From NCBI GenBank assembly GCA_902825215.1, contig LR782234.1, positions 5,907,001-5,971,000 on the forward strand: a stretch of 64,000 nucleotides of DNA, read 5' to 3'. This DNA comes from Pseudomonas fluorescens (GTDB taxonomy: Bacteria > Pseudomonadota > Gammaproteobacteria > Pseudomonadales > Pseudomonadaceae). A program made the translations under genes and the position numbers. Shown piece after piece: positions 1 through 7,993 of the stretch (position 1 is its first letter; each line of letters starts with the position of its first letter). The notes beneath the pieces were generated by a model. The model ran no database searches. It was given only the letters and a program-made list of their open reading frames with translations, and was not told the DNA's origin.

Positions 1-817
1 GGCCATTGAAATTACCGAGCAGGGTCATGAAGCTGACCTGCTCGCCTTTTTCATCCAGCTCCAGCAGTAAGTGCGAATCGGCCGACAATACCAGCAGATG
101 GCCGGTGCGCGGATCGATCTCCAGCGCGGAGAGGTTACGGATATCCAATTCATCGCTGGCGAGTTTCTGCTTGTCGCCTTTGAGTGTCTGGCTGCCATCG
201 CTTTTCCAGGTGAACAGCGCCGGCGGCCGCTCCTCGCCCAGCAACAATTGCTGGTTGCGCGCATCCCAGGTAACCGCCTCGAAGGCCTTGTTCTGGTCTT
301 TCGACGGGCCGAGGTCATATTTCGGGAAATTGGCGATGTTCAGTTCGCGGGTGCTGGCATCGACCTTGACGATAGACAGCGTGTGCTGACGTTCATCGAC
401 AATCGCCATCAAGCCGTTTTCCATGACGGTCAGGCCTTCCGGATTGCTCCAGCCCACCAGCGGCATCTTGCGCAGCACCTCGCCTTGCAGGCTCAGCTCA
501 ACCAGAAACGGGTTTTTGCCCATCACCGAAAACAGGGTTTTGCTCTGCGGGTTATAGGACAGGTCCGAAGCCTCGTCCTTTTCCATGCCCGGCAGCGGCT
601 TGGCATCGATCACCACGTGGTAATCCGGCAGCCAGATGCTCTCCTTCTGCTCGGCCTTGCTCTCGAATCGCTCGAGTACCCATAAAGCGCCGCGATCATC
701 CCAGTGCATGGCAAACGCCAGCGCATAAGCGGCGGCCAGCGCGAGCAGCAACCAGACATACCAGCGCAGGGCAAAACGCGAGCGGCGGGGAGTTTTGAGC
801 TGAGTTTGAGATGACAT
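1..817 (-). CDS. SdiA-regulated (YjiK-like) domain protein, partial
   Basis: The reading frame runs off the left edge, so the C-terminus is missing; 272 residues are visible from an ATG at 817. The N-terminus is basic (MSSQTQLKTPRRSR) and is followed by one hydrophobic segment at about residues 19-37, so the protein is probably anchored in the inner membrane with a periplasmic body. The body contains repeated beta-propeller-like blades (DEASDLSYNPQSKTLFSV, NPEGLTVMENGLMAIVDER, KAFEAVTWDARNQQLLLGEE, RNLSALEIDPRTGHLLVLSA), which is the pattern of the SdiA-regulated/YjiK family. The biochemical role of that family is not settled. Family call fairly sure; function unknown. Confidence 0.8.
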   Translation of the reverse strand, partial: MSSQTQLKTPRRSRFALRWYVWLLLALAAAYALAFAMHWDDRGALWVLERFESKAEQKESIWLPDYHVVIDAKPLPGMEKDEASDLSYNPQSKTLFSVMGKNPFLVELSLQGEVLRKMPLVGWSNPEGLTVMENGLMAIVDERQHTLSIVKVDASTRELNIANFPKYDLGPSKDQNKAFEAVTWDARNQQLLLGEERPPALFTWKSDGSQTLKGDKQKLASDELDIRNLSALEIDPRTGHLLVLSADSHLLLELDEKGEQVSFMTLLGNFNG

Positions 818-964
818 CGAGGGACGCGTTCCGAAAATTCAGGCTATGGGTAATAGCACAAACAGGCCGGCTCAGACGCCAGGATCCGCAGAATTATCCG
901 TACAGGATGTGAAAAAAACGGCAAATGGCGGGATTGCCCGGTTATCCGGGCAGGTAACAAACCA

Positions 965-1057
965 CTGTGGGAGCGAGCCTGCTCGCGAAGACGGCGTGTC
1001 AGTCAACGATGATGTCGACTGACCTGACGCTTTCGCGAGCAGGCTCGCTCCCACAGG
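965..1057. repeat. REPIN, GAGCGAGCCTGCTCGC class
   Basis: Two inverted REP arms (CTGTGGGAGCGAGCCTGCTC at the left, its complement ending CGCTCCCACAGG at the right) flank about 45 bp of variable spacer. Short ORFs reading MGASLLAK or GSEPARE here are translations of the repeat, not genes. It lies between the SdiA-regulated-type gene and the FAH-family gene. Confidence 0.9.
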
Positions 1058-1084
1058 GTACGGTGGGGTGGCGATATCGTTCGG

Positions 1085-1750
1085 TTAGCGCACGCTGCTC
1101 TCGAAGCGGCTCGCGCCCACCAGTTCAAGGACGATGTCGTCGCCGACGTTCAGCGGGCCGACGCCCACCGGCGTGCCGGTGAGGATCACGTCACCGGCCT
1201 GCAGCGAGAAGCAGCCGGCCATGTGCTGGATCATCGGCACGATCGGGTTGAGCATGGCGCTGCTGTTGCCGTCCTGGCGCACTTCGCCGTTGATGGTCAG
1301 GCGGATGCCAATGTCGGTCAGATCGGGGAATGTGCTGCCAACCACAAACGGCGCCAGTACCGCTGCGCCGTCAAACGACTTGGCAATTTCCCACGGCAGG
1401 CCCTTGGCTTTCAGTTCGGCCTGCTTGTCGCGCAGGGTCAGGTCCAGCGCCGGGGCGAAACCGGAGATCGCATCGAGCACTTCTTCGCGGCTCGGCTTGG
1501 TCGACAGCGGCTTGCCGATCAGCACGGCGATTTCCGCTTCGTAGTGCACCGAACCGCGCTCGGTGGGAATGCTGAAACCGCCTTCCAGCGGCACCACGCA
1601 ACTGCCCGGTTTGATGAACAGCAGCGGCTCGGTCGGGACCGGGTTGTCCAGCTCCTTGGCGTGCTCGGCGTAATTACGGCCAATGCACACGACTTTCCCG
1701 ATCGGGAAGTGGATGCGTGTGCCGTCGACATACTGGTGCTGATAGCTCAT
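1085..1750 (-). CDS. Fumarylacetoacetate hydrolase family protein
   Basis: 221 residues, the usual length of single-domain FAH enzymes (YcgM/FAHD1 type), which hydrolyse or decarboxylate 2-oxo acid substrates using a divalent metal. Visible family signatures are GKVVCIGRNYAEHAKEL near the N-terminus, HYEAEIAVLIGKPL with the metal-ligand Glu residues, and a C-terminal GDVILTGTPVGVGPL. The ATG at 1750 lies 41 nt downstream of the stop of the upstream flavoenzyme on the same strand, so the two probably form an operon. A link to keto-acid clean-up beside D-2-hydroxyglutarate oxidation is an inference. The exact substrate cannot be read from sequence. Confidence 0.88.
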   Translation of the reverse strand: MSYQHQYVDGTRIHFPIGKVVCIGRNYAEHAKELDNPVPTEPLLFIKPGSCVVPLEGGFSIPTERGSVHYEAEIAVLIGKPLSTKPSREEVLDAISGFAPALDLTLRDKQAELKAKGLPWEIAKSFDGAAVLAPFVVGSTFPDLTDIGIRLTINGEVRQDGNSSAMLNPIVPMIQHMAGCFSLQAGDVILTGTPVGVGPLNVGDDIVLELVGASRFESSVR

Positions 1751-1791
1751 TTACCGACTCCTGCGTTCATTGATTCATCAGAGATTGCTGA

Positions 1792-3186
1792 TCAAACCGC
1801 GAAAATCTTGCCCGGGTTCATGATGCCGTTCGGGTCGAACACCGCTTTGACCGCTTTCATGTACTCGATCTCGGCCGGCGAACGGCTGTAGGTCAGGTAA
1901 TCACGCTTGGTCATGCCGACGCCATGCTCGGCGGAAATCGAACCGTTGTACTTCTCGACGGTTTCAAACACCCACTTGTTGACCGTGGCGCACTTGGCGA
2001 AGAACTCGTCCTTGCTCAGGTTATCCGGCTTGAGGATGTTCAGGTGCAGGTTGCCGTCGCCGATGTGGCCGAACCAGACGATTTCGAAGTCGGGGTAGTG
2101 CTCGCCGACGATCGCGTCGATTTCCTTGAGGAATGCCGGGACTTTCGAGACGGTGACCGAGATGTCGTTCTTGTAGGGTGTCCAGTGCGAGATGGTTTCG
2201 GAGATGTACTCGCGCAGCTTCCACAGATTGTGAAGCTGGGTTTCGCTCTGGCTCATCACGCCGTCGAGCACCCAGCCCTGTTCGACGCAGTGCTCGAAGG
2301 TTTCCAGGGCGCTGTTGGCCACTTCTTCGGTGGTCGCCTCGAATTCGAGCAGGGCGTAGAACGGGCAGTCGGTGTCGAACGGCGCCGGCACATCGCCGCG
2401 GCCCATGACTTTGGCCAGGGCCTTGTCGGAGAAGAATTCGAACGCGGTCAGGTCGAGCTTGCCCTGGAAGGCGTGCAGCACCGGCATGATCGAATCGAAA
2501 TCGGCGGTACCGAGGACCATGGCAGTGAGGTTTTTTGGCGCGCGATCCAGGCGCATGGTCGCTTCGACGACGAAACCCAGGGTGCCTTCGGCGCCGATGA
2601 ACAACTGGCGCAGATCGTAACCGGTGGCGTTCTTGATCAGGTCCTTGTTCAGTTCGAGCACGTCGCCCTTGCCGGTGACCACTTTCATGCCAGCGACCCA
2701 GTTACGGGTCATGCCGTAGCGAATCACTTTGATCCCGCCGGCATTGGTGCCGATATTGCCGCCAATCTGGCTGGAACCCGCCGAGGCGAAGTCGACCGGG
2801 TAGTACAAACCATTTTCTTCGGCGACGTTCTGCAAATGCTCGGTGACCACGCCCGGCTGACACACGGCGGTGCGATCCGTGAGATTCACATCAAGAATCT
2901 GATTCATGTAATCGAACGAGACCACCACTTCGCCATTAGCCGCCACCGCAGCAGCGGAAAGCCCGGTGCGCCCGCCCGATGGCACCAGCGCAACCTTGTG
3001 GGTATTGGCCCAGCGCACCACGGCCTGCACCTGCTCGATGGTCTTGGGAAACACGATGGCACTCGGCGCCGGGGCGAAGTGCTTGGTCCAATCCTTGCCG
3101 TAAGCATTCAGAGAGTCGGCGTCGGTCAGGACCTTGCCAGGCTCGACCAGGGTCTTCAGTTCATCAATCAGCGCGGGATTGGTCAT
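1792..3186 (-). CDS. FAD-binding oxidoreductase, D-2-hydroxyglutarate dehydrogenase-like
   Basis: 464 residues from the ATG starting MTNPALIDELKTL; an upstream in-frame ATG at 3216 would add ten unconserved-looking residues, so I prefer the internal start. The N-terminal half is a PCMH-type FAD-binding fold (PSGGRTGLSAAAVAA, SSQIGGNIGTNAGGIKVIRYG, LFIGAEGTLGFV). The C-terminal half has the FAD-linked oxidase C signature (WFGHIGDGNLHLNI, SAEHGVGMTKRDYL), as in GlcD, D-lactate and D-2-hydroxyglutarate dehydrogenases. Divergent linkage to serA favours D-2-hydroxyglutarate dehydrogenase: in Pseudomonas such an enzyme is reported to oxidise the D-2-HG made by SerA and so pull serine synthesis forward. 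A D-lactate or glycolate substrate is the alternative. Confidence 0.85.
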   Translation of the reverse strand: MTNPALIDELKTLVEPGKVLTDADSLNAYGKDWTKHFAPAPSAIVFPKTIEQVQAVVRWANTHKVALVPSGGRTGLSAAAVAANGEVVVSFDYMNQILDVNLTDRTAVCQPGVVTEHLQNVAEENGLYYPVDFASAGSSQIGGNIGTNAGGIKVIRYGMTRNWVAGMKVVTGKGDVLELNKDLIKNATGYDLRQLFIGAEGTLGFVVEATMRLDRAPKNLTAMVLGTADFDSIMPVLHAFQGKLDLTAFEFFSDKALAKVMGRGDVPAPFDTDCPFYALLEFEATTEEVANSALETFEHCVEQGWVLDGVMSQSETQLHNLWKLREYISETISHWTPYKNDISVTVSKVPAFLKEIDAIVGEHYPDFEIVWFGHIGDGNLHLNILKPDNLSKDEFFAKCATVNKWVFETVEKYNGSISAEHGVGMTKRDYLTYSRSPAEIEYMKAVKAVFDPNGIMNPGKIFAV

Positions 3187-3252
3187 CGACAGAACTCTCG
3201 AACAATTCATGGTCATCCTGAGAACGCTTCACGTCGCAGGAATGAGTGTTTA

Positions 3253-3284
3253 GCGGGGTGGCTATGCTAGCATACCGACCCCGC
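3253..3284. promoter_or_regulatory. Near-perfect palindrome with mirrored -10 boxes between serA and the D-2-HG dehydrogenase gene
   Basis: A 32-bp inverted repeat centred at 3268/3269. The left arm is GCGGGGTGGCTATGCT; the complement of the right arm differs at only two of 16 positions. The core TATGCTAGCATA gives a TATGCT -10-like hexamer on each strand, so it could be a bidirectional promoter or an operator lying across both promoters. It is 108 nt upstream of the serA ATG and 67 nt upstream of the divergent start. No RNA or protein evidence is available. Confidence 0.5.
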
Positions 3285-3391
3285 AGGACAGTGCCCAAGG
3301 CCAGATCCGCGGTGACGGCTTTGTTGCCGTGCGGGTCAGCTCCAGGCTGCTCCCTCCCTGCCATTTTTCTCCGGGATACAGGTTTACGCAG

Positions 3392-4621
3392 ATGAGCAAG
3401 ACTTCTCTCGATAAGAGCAAGATCAAGTTCCTTCTTCTCGAAGGCGTCCACCAATCGGCTGTCGACGTCCTCAAGGCGGCGGGCTACACCAGCATCGAGT
3501 ACCACACCAGTTCTCTGCCGGACGCCCAGCTCAAGGAAAAGATCGCTGACGCTCACTTCATCGGCATTCGTTCGCGCACGCAACTGACCGAAGAGATCTT
3601 CGATCACGCGAAGAAGCTGGTCGCGGTCGGCTGTTTCTGCATCGGCACCAACCAGGTTGACCTGGGCGCAGCTCGCGAGCGCGGCATCGCCGTGTTCAAC
3701 GCGCCGTACTCCAACACCCGCTCGGTCGCCGAGCTGGTATTGGCCGAAGCGATCCTGCTGCTGCGCGGCATCCCGGAGAAAAACGCTTCCTGCCACCGTG
3801 GCGGCTGGATCAAGTCCGCAGCCAACTCCTTCGAGATCCGCGGCAAGAAGCTGGGCATCGTCGGTTACGGCTCGATCGGCACGCAGCTGTCGGTTCTGGC
3901 CGAGGGCCTGGGCATGCAGGTGTTCTTCTATGACACCGTGACCAAGCTGCCGCTGGGCAACGCGACTCAAGTAGGCAACCTGCACGAGCTGCTGGGCATG
4001 TCCGACATCGTCACCCTGCACGTTCCGGAAACCGCTGCCACCCAGTGGATGATCGGCGAGAAGGAAATCCGTGCAATCAAGAAGGGCGGCATCCTGATCA
4101 ACGCCGCGCGCGGCACCGTGGTCGAGCTGGACCACCTGGCGGCAGCGATCAAGGACAAGCACCTGATCGGCGCAGCCATCGACGTGTTCCCGGTCGAGCC
4201 GCGCTCCAACGACGAAGAGTTCGAAAGCCCGCTGCGTGGCCTCGACAACGTCATCCTGACCCCGCACATCGGTGGCTCGACTGCCGAAGCGCAAGCCAAC
4301 ATCGGTCTGGAAGTGGCGGAAAAACTGGTCAAGTACAGCGACAACGGTACGTCGGTGTCGTCGGTCAACTTCCCCGAAGTGGCCCTGCCGGCTCACCCTG
4401 GCAAGCACCGCCTGCTGCACATCCACGAGAACATCCCGGGTGTGATGAGCGAGATCAACAAGGTCTTCGCCGAAAACGGCATCAACATCTCCGGTCAGTT
4501 CCTGCAGACCAACGAGAAGGTCGGCTACGTGGTGATCGACGTCGACGCCGAATACTCGGAGCTGGCGCAAGAGAAGCTGCAACACGTCAACGGTACTATC
4601 CGTAGCCGCGTTCTTTTCTAA
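3392..4621 (+). CDS. serA: D-3-phosphoglycerate dehydrogenase SerA
   Basis: 409 residues from the ATG in GCAGATGAGC; the open frame extends 63 nt further upstream without a better start. SerA oxidises 3-phosphoglycerate to 3-phosphohydroxypyruvate, the first step of serine synthesis, and can reduce 2-oxoglutarate to D-2-hydroxyglutarate. The sequence shows the D-2-hydroxyacid dehydrogenase NAD fold (GIVGYGSIGTQLSVLAEGLGM near residue 155), the substrate/catalytic blocks (NAARGTVVELDHL, TPHIGGSTAEAQ) and a C-terminal ACT domain (IPGVMSEINKVFAENGINIS). That is the short, E. coli-type SerA inhibited by L-serine through ACT. The divergent flavoenzyme is its likely metabolic partner. Confidence 0.96.
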   Translation: MSKTSLDKSKIKFLLLEGVHQSAVDVLKAAGYTSIEYHTSSLPDAQLKEKIADAHFIGIRSRTQLTEEIFDHAKKLVAVGCFCIGTNQVDLGAARERGIAVFNAPYSNTRSVAELVLAEAILLLRGIPEKNASCHRGGWIKSAANSFEIRGKKLGIVGYGSIGTQLSVLAEGLGMQVFFYDTVTKLPLGNATQVGNLHELLGMSDIVTLHVPETAATQWMIGEKEIRAIKKGGILINAARGTVVELDHLAAAIKDKHLIGAAIDVFPVEPRSNDEEFESPLRGLDNVILTPHIGGSTAEAQANIGLEVAEKLVKYSDNGTSVSSVNFPEVALPAHPGKHRLLHIHENIPGVMSEINKVFAENGINISGQFLQTNEKVGYVVIDVDAEYSELAQEKLQHVNGTIRSRVLF

Positions 4622-4628
4622 AGAAGCA

Positions 4629-4708
4629 GCGGCAAGCTACTAGCTTCAAGCGGCAAGGGAAAAGCGCTTTTGCTTTTACTTGAAGCTCGTAGCTTGAAGC
4701 TTGCAGCG
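4629..4708. repeat. AAGCTT-rich palindromic repeat, copy 1
   Basis: An imperfect inverted repeat (left arm GGCAAGCTACTAGCTTCAAG, right arm CTTGAAGCTCGTAGCTTGAAG) around an AAAAGCGCTTTTGCTTTTA centre. A related copy lies at 25911-25996. It sits between the serA stop and a bidirectional terminator. Confidence 0.7.
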
Positions 4709-4710
4709 AT

Positions 4711-4744
4711 AAAAAAAGGGAGCCCCGCAGGGCTCCCTTTTTTT
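4711..4744. terminator. Bidirectional intrinsic terminator between serA and the DUF4399 gene
   Basis: The perfect stem AGGGAGCCC / GGGCTCCCT has an A-run on the left and a T-run on the right, so it can terminate serA on the plus strand and the convergent DUF4399 gene on the minus strand. Confidence 0.88.
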
Positions 4745-5168
4745 ATTCCACGTTAACGGTGATTGTCTTCGAGACGATGGGCGGGTCGAACGCCATGTGG
4801 CCGCTGTCACCCAGTTCCAGCTGCAAGGTGTGCTTGCCCGGAGCGAGCTTGATGTCAGCCTGGGTCTGCGCCTTGCCAAAGTGCATGTGGTTGGCGTCGG
4901 TAGGAACCACTGAACCGGCCGGCACGATTTCCTTGGCGTCGATCAGCAGGTGATGATGCCCGGTGTTCTTGGTGACATCACCAGCAGGTGCCAGCGCGAC
5001 GTTTTTGGTACCAAACTTGACGGTGAACGTCTGGGAAACCGTAGCCCCGTCCTCGGGAGAAACGATGAACACTTCGGCGCCTTTTGGCGCCGGCGTTGCC
5101 GCACTGGCCAGCACCGAAACACCCATCAGCACACCGGCCAACGCTGCACGTGACATAAAGCTTTTCAT
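4743..5168 (-). CDS. DUF4399 periplasmic protein
   Basis: 141 residues with a clear Sec signal peptide (MKSFMSRAALAGVLMGVSVL, cleavage after ASA at about residue 23). The mature part has histidine-rich blocks GHHHLLID and NHMHFGKAQTQ and an Ig-like closing strand (GHMAFDPPIVSKTITVNVE), which are the hallmarks of DUF4399. The clustered histidines suggest a metal-binding site, but this is an inference and the function is unknown. The stop codon overlaps the tail of the shared terminator with serA. Confidence 0.85.
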   Translation of the reverse strand: MKSFMSRAALAGVLMGVSVLASAATPAPKGAEVFIVSPEDGATVSQTFTVKFGTKNVALAPAGDVTKNTGHHHLLIDAKEIVPAGSVVPTDANHMHFGKAQTQADIKLAPGKHTLQLELGDSGHMAFDPPIVSKTITVNVE

Positions 5169-5303
5169 TTTCTTCTCCAGTTTTTCCGTAAAATCCGCAC
5201 GGTCATGACAACTTCATGACCATTCGTTGTCGAAGGCACTCGACAACCATAGCAAAGCGAGCCTGAATCAGAGCATCGCCATAATGATTTCAAAGGAGTG
5301 ACC

Positions 5304-5873
5304 ATGCGCTTTCTGCCTGGCCTGATCTGCCTGCTACCCCTTCTGAGCCCGCTGGCTCACGCCGAACTGATTGATGACGTCAACGACCGTGGCGAGCTGC
5401 GCATAGCCCTTGAGGCTAATACACCGCCCTTCAATTACAAGGAAGGCGACACCCTGACAGGGTTCGAGGTCGAGCTTGGGCAACTGCTGGCCAAGGAGCT
5501 GGATGTGCGCGCCGACTTCATCGTCACCGACGCAGGCGATCTGCTCCAGGGCGTCGAGAGCGGCAAGTACGACGTCGCGCTGAATCACATAGCACTGACA
5601 CCCGAACTCAAGGATCGTTTCGACTTCAGCGCGCCATATGGCAAGGTCGACGGGCAGTTGCTGGCGAAGAAGGATGAGACGCCGCGGCCGATGGTGCTGG
5701 TGCAGGCGCTAAACCCAGAGCAGCCGAAAGCGCTTGAGCCGGTGGAGCTGGCGATTCCGTTTCAGAAGGGTAATCCGGCGTTTCAGGCCAGTCTTGCGAG
5801 CGCGATGCAACGGATCAAGGACGACGGACGTTTGGCGGCGCTTACCGAGAAGTGGCTCACCGAACCCAAGTGA
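5304..5873 (+). CDS. Short solute-binding-like protein (SBP_bac_3 family), probably lacking most of lobe II
   Basis: 189 residues. I chose the ATG at 5304 because AAGGAG ends 6 nt before it; the GTG at 5298 is too close to that site. A signal peptide ends near PLAHA (residue 21). The next ~110 residues are a normal family-3 periplasmic binding domain (RGELRIALEANTPPFNYKEG, GFEVELGQLLAKEL, VALNHIALTPELKDRFDFS), and the last ~45 match the usual C-terminal part of lobe I (PFQKGNPAFQASLASAMQRI). Roughly 75-80 residues normally between these parts appear to be missing, replaced by a short linker. Full-length relatives are about 250 residues. It may be a ligand sensor or a decayed binding protein. 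No permease or ATPase is adjacent. Confidence 0.75.
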   Translation: MRFLPGLICLLPLLSPLAHAELIDDVNDRGELRIALEANTPPFNYKEGDTLTGFEVELGQLLAKELDVRADFIVTDAGDLLQGVESGKYDVALNHIALTPELKDRFDFSAPYGKVDGQLLAKKDETPRPMVLVQALNPEQPKALEPVELAIPFQKGNPAFQASLASAMQRIKDDGRLAALTEKWLTEPK

Positions 5874-5903
5874 ACACAGAACCTGTAGGAGTGCGGCGGT
5901 CTG

Positions 5904-6389
5904 CTAGATAAGAGCTGCGAGGGCAGCGGCGGCCTGTGGCAACTCCAGCTCGCTGAACACCCGCACGCCGTGGCGCTTGAGCAACGCCGCCGTCACCCCT
6001 TCGCCGCTGACCTTCACGCCACTGAATGTCCCGTCATACGTCAGCAGATTCCCGCACGACGGACTGTTGGCCTTGAGCACCGCCACCCGAATGCCGTGCT
6101 TTTGCACCAACGCCAGCGCCTGCCGCGCACCGTCGAGAAACTGCGCGCTGACATCCTCGCCCGCAGTGGTGATCACCGCCTCCGTGCCATCCAGCACCTC
6201 GCCACCCTGCCCGCCCGGAATCTCCGCCGCTGCCCGTGGCGTTGGTAAACCTCCGGCGACCTCGGGACACAACGGCACCACTCGCCCGTCGGCAATCCAC
6301 TGTTCAAGCAGATCAAACGGCCCGCTGGCCCCGCCGTCGTAGCGCACGCGGTGGCCCAACAGGCAGCGGCTGACCAGAATCCTGTGCAT
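5904..6389 (-). CDS. DUF523 family protein
   Basis: 161 residues starting MHRILVSRCLLGHRVRYDG, the typical DUF523 N-terminus with its early cysteine. Further family blocks are RVVPLCPEVAGGLPTPR and VAVLKANSPSCGNLLTYDG, with conserved cysteines. An in-frame start at 6410 would overlap the upstream gene by 20 bp; the ATG at 6389 follows the TGA of the upstream oxygenase gene by one nucleotide, pointing to translational coupling. Function is not established for the family; conserved Cys residues suggest a metal or redox site. Confidence 0.82.
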   Translation of the reverse strand: MHRILVSRCLLGHRVRYDGGASGPFDLLEQWIADGRVVPLCPEVAGGLPTPRAAAEIPGGQGGEVLDGTEAVITTAGEDVSAQFLDGARQALALVQKHGIRVAVLKANSPSCGNLLTYDGTFSGVKVSGEGVTAALLKRHGVRVFSELELPQAAAALAALI

Positions 6390-6390
6390 C

Positions 6391-7014
6391 TCAGAACGGC
6401 TCGTTGCCACGGCGGCGGAACCAACCGGTCAGCGACAGCCGCTCGCGGTTGGCCGGCAGCACTTCATGGGGCACTTCGCCGGAAAGGAACACCACCAGAC
6501 AGCCGCCGGTAGGCTGCACGTCATGCACGCGGTCTTCATTCAGATACATGCGCAGCTGGCCGCCATCCTCTGGCAGCCAGCCATCGTTGAGGTACACCAC
6601 CACCGAAACCATGCGCTTGTCATCGTCGCGAAAACGGTCGACATGCCGGCGATAAAACGCGCCGGGCGGATACAGCGCGAAGTGGCATTCGAAATCTTCG
6701 AGACCAAGAAACAAACCGCGATTGAGCGCTTCGCGCAGGCTCTCCATCAGGTTCAGATAACGGTCGCTGGCCTCGGCCTGGCCCGGGTCGATCCATTGGA
6801 TATGATCGCCGCGGATCCCCTCGCGAATCTCTGAAAACGGCCCGCGCCCGACCGCCGCCGGCGCCAGCTCACCCTCGGCTTCACGTTTGCGGCACTCGGC
6901 CGCCAGCTCGCGGGTCAGACCGGCGGGCAGGAAAATGTTCTGCTGCGACCAGCCATGCTCGGCCAGGTCGTCGACAATGCGTAACAGCAGTGGGTGTTCA
7001 GAGGATATTTGCAT
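6391..7014 (-). CDS. 2OG-Fe(II) oxygenase, prolyl-4-hydroxylase-like
   Basis: 207 residues from the ATG of MQISSEHPLLLRIV; ATG codons further upstream exist but give unconserved-looking extensions. The double-stranded beta-helix fold is visible, with iron ligands H124 and D126 in RRHVDRF and H183 in VPHEVL, and a 2-oxoglutarate-binding Arg in RERLSLTGWF. This is the P4Hc/SM-20 type that hydroxylates proline or other residues in a target protein; the target is unknown. It is followed one nucleotide later by the DUF523 gene, so the two are probably co-translated. Confidence 0.87.
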   Translation of the reverse strand: MQISSEHPLLLRIVDDLAEHGWSQQNIFLPAGLTRELAAECRKREAEGELAPAAVGRGPFSEIREGIRGDHIQWIDPGQAEASDRYLNLMESLREALNRGLFLGLEDFECHFALYPPGAFYRRHVDRFRDDDKRMVSVVVYLNDGWLPEDGGQLRMYLNEDRVHDVQPTGGCLVVFLSGEVPHEVLPANRERLSLTGWFRRRGNEPF

Positions 7015-7131
7015 GGCGCGCATAGTATGCCTGCGGCAACAAATCCGACAGAGCCACGCAGCGGCTTGATACGAATTCTCGACAAGTACCGGCACCGCAC
7101 GGAGAATAGTCCGCTGCTGACAGGAGTCCCT

Positions 7132-7863
7132 ATGCGCCGTTTGCTTTTTTCACTGTTGATGTTCTGTGTGTTGCCCGCCTGGGCGGACGGCTACGACCAG
7201 TTGTACAAGGTCGCCGGCTGGCCAGATCAACGTGCGCATTTCAATGACGCCCTGAGTGCCGCGCAGCAGCGCTATCAGAACAGCCTGCCGCCGGCGGTGT
7301 TCCAGGCGCTGGTCAATAACAGCAACCAGCGCTTTGCCCCGCAGGCCGTGGATCAACGCGCCGAGGCGCAACTGCGGCAGAAACTCGCCGACCCAAAACC
7401 GGCGCTGAGCTTCTTCCAGTCACCGCTGGGCAAGAAAATCGTCGCCGCCGAACTGCTCGCGACCCGCCGCGATCAACTGGCGAAAAACGCCAAGGGCCTG
7501 CCGAAAATGCAGGCCAGCGACAACCGCCAACTGATCATCGGCCACCTCGCCCAGGCCTTGCCGGCGCGTGAAGCCGGGGCGGAGGTCAGCCTGGCGATTG
7601 CCGGCGTCGCGGCGGACAGTCTCAGTTCAATGATTCCGGGCCTGCTCGGTGGCGGTCAGGCGCAGGGCATGCTCAACGGCCAGCGCCAGCGTTTGATGGA
7701 TCAGATCGGCGCGGATCTGAACAACACGCTGCTGTACGTCTATCGCGACCTGTCGGATGAAGAGCTGGAAGAGTTTGCGACGTTTGCCGAGTCAACTGAG
7801 GGCAAGGCCTACTACCAGGCGGCGCTGGCGGCGATTCGCGCTGGGCTTGCGGTTGGACAGTGA
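7132..7863 (+). CDS. DUF2059 periplasmic protein
   Basis: 243 residues. The ATG at 7132 is preceded by CAGGAG with 6-nt spacing and opens a signal peptide (MRRLLFSLLMFCVLPAWA, cleavage near residue 18). The C-terminal part is the DUF2059 helical pattern (LNNTLLYVYRDLSDEELEEF, FAESTEGKAYYQAA). Such proteins are secreted to the periplasm; no reaction is known. The gene is divergent from the 2OG oxygenase gene and separated from it by 117 bp. Confidence 0.83.
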   Translation: MRRLLFSLLMFCVLPAWADGYDQLYKVAGWPDQRAHFNDALSAAQQRYQNSLPPAVFQALVNNSNQRFAPQAVDQRAEAQLRQKLADPKPALSFFQSPLGKKIVAAELLATRRDQLAKNAKGLPKMQASDNRQLIIGHLAQALPAREAGAEVSLAIAGVAADSLSSMIPGLLGGGQAQGMLNGQRQRLMDQIGADLNNTLLYVYRDLSDEELEEFATFAESTEGKAYYQAALAAIRAGLAVGQ

Positions 7864-7883
7864 TCATCGGCGCCTGACAGACC

Positions 7884-7980
7884 GCTTTCGCGAGCAGGCT
7901 CGCTCCCACAGTGGATCTTCAGTGGACACGAGATTGTGAACAACTCAGTCCCCTGTGGGAGCGAGCCTGCTCGCGAAGAG
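7884..7980. repeat. REPIN, GAGCGAGCCTGCTCGC class
   Basis: Arms TTTCGCGAGCAGGCTCGCTC and GGGAGCGAGCCTGCTCGCGA in inverted orientation, separated by about 45 bp, between the convergent DUF2059 and alpha/beta hydrolase genes. Confidence 0.9.
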
Positions 7981-7993
7981 GCCCTCACAGTCA

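Noticed and set aside
967..1182. Short ORFs starting MGASLLAK at many places (for example here, 7673, 30696, 36712, 42992)
   Set aside because: They are translations of REP palindromes, identical because the repeats are identical.
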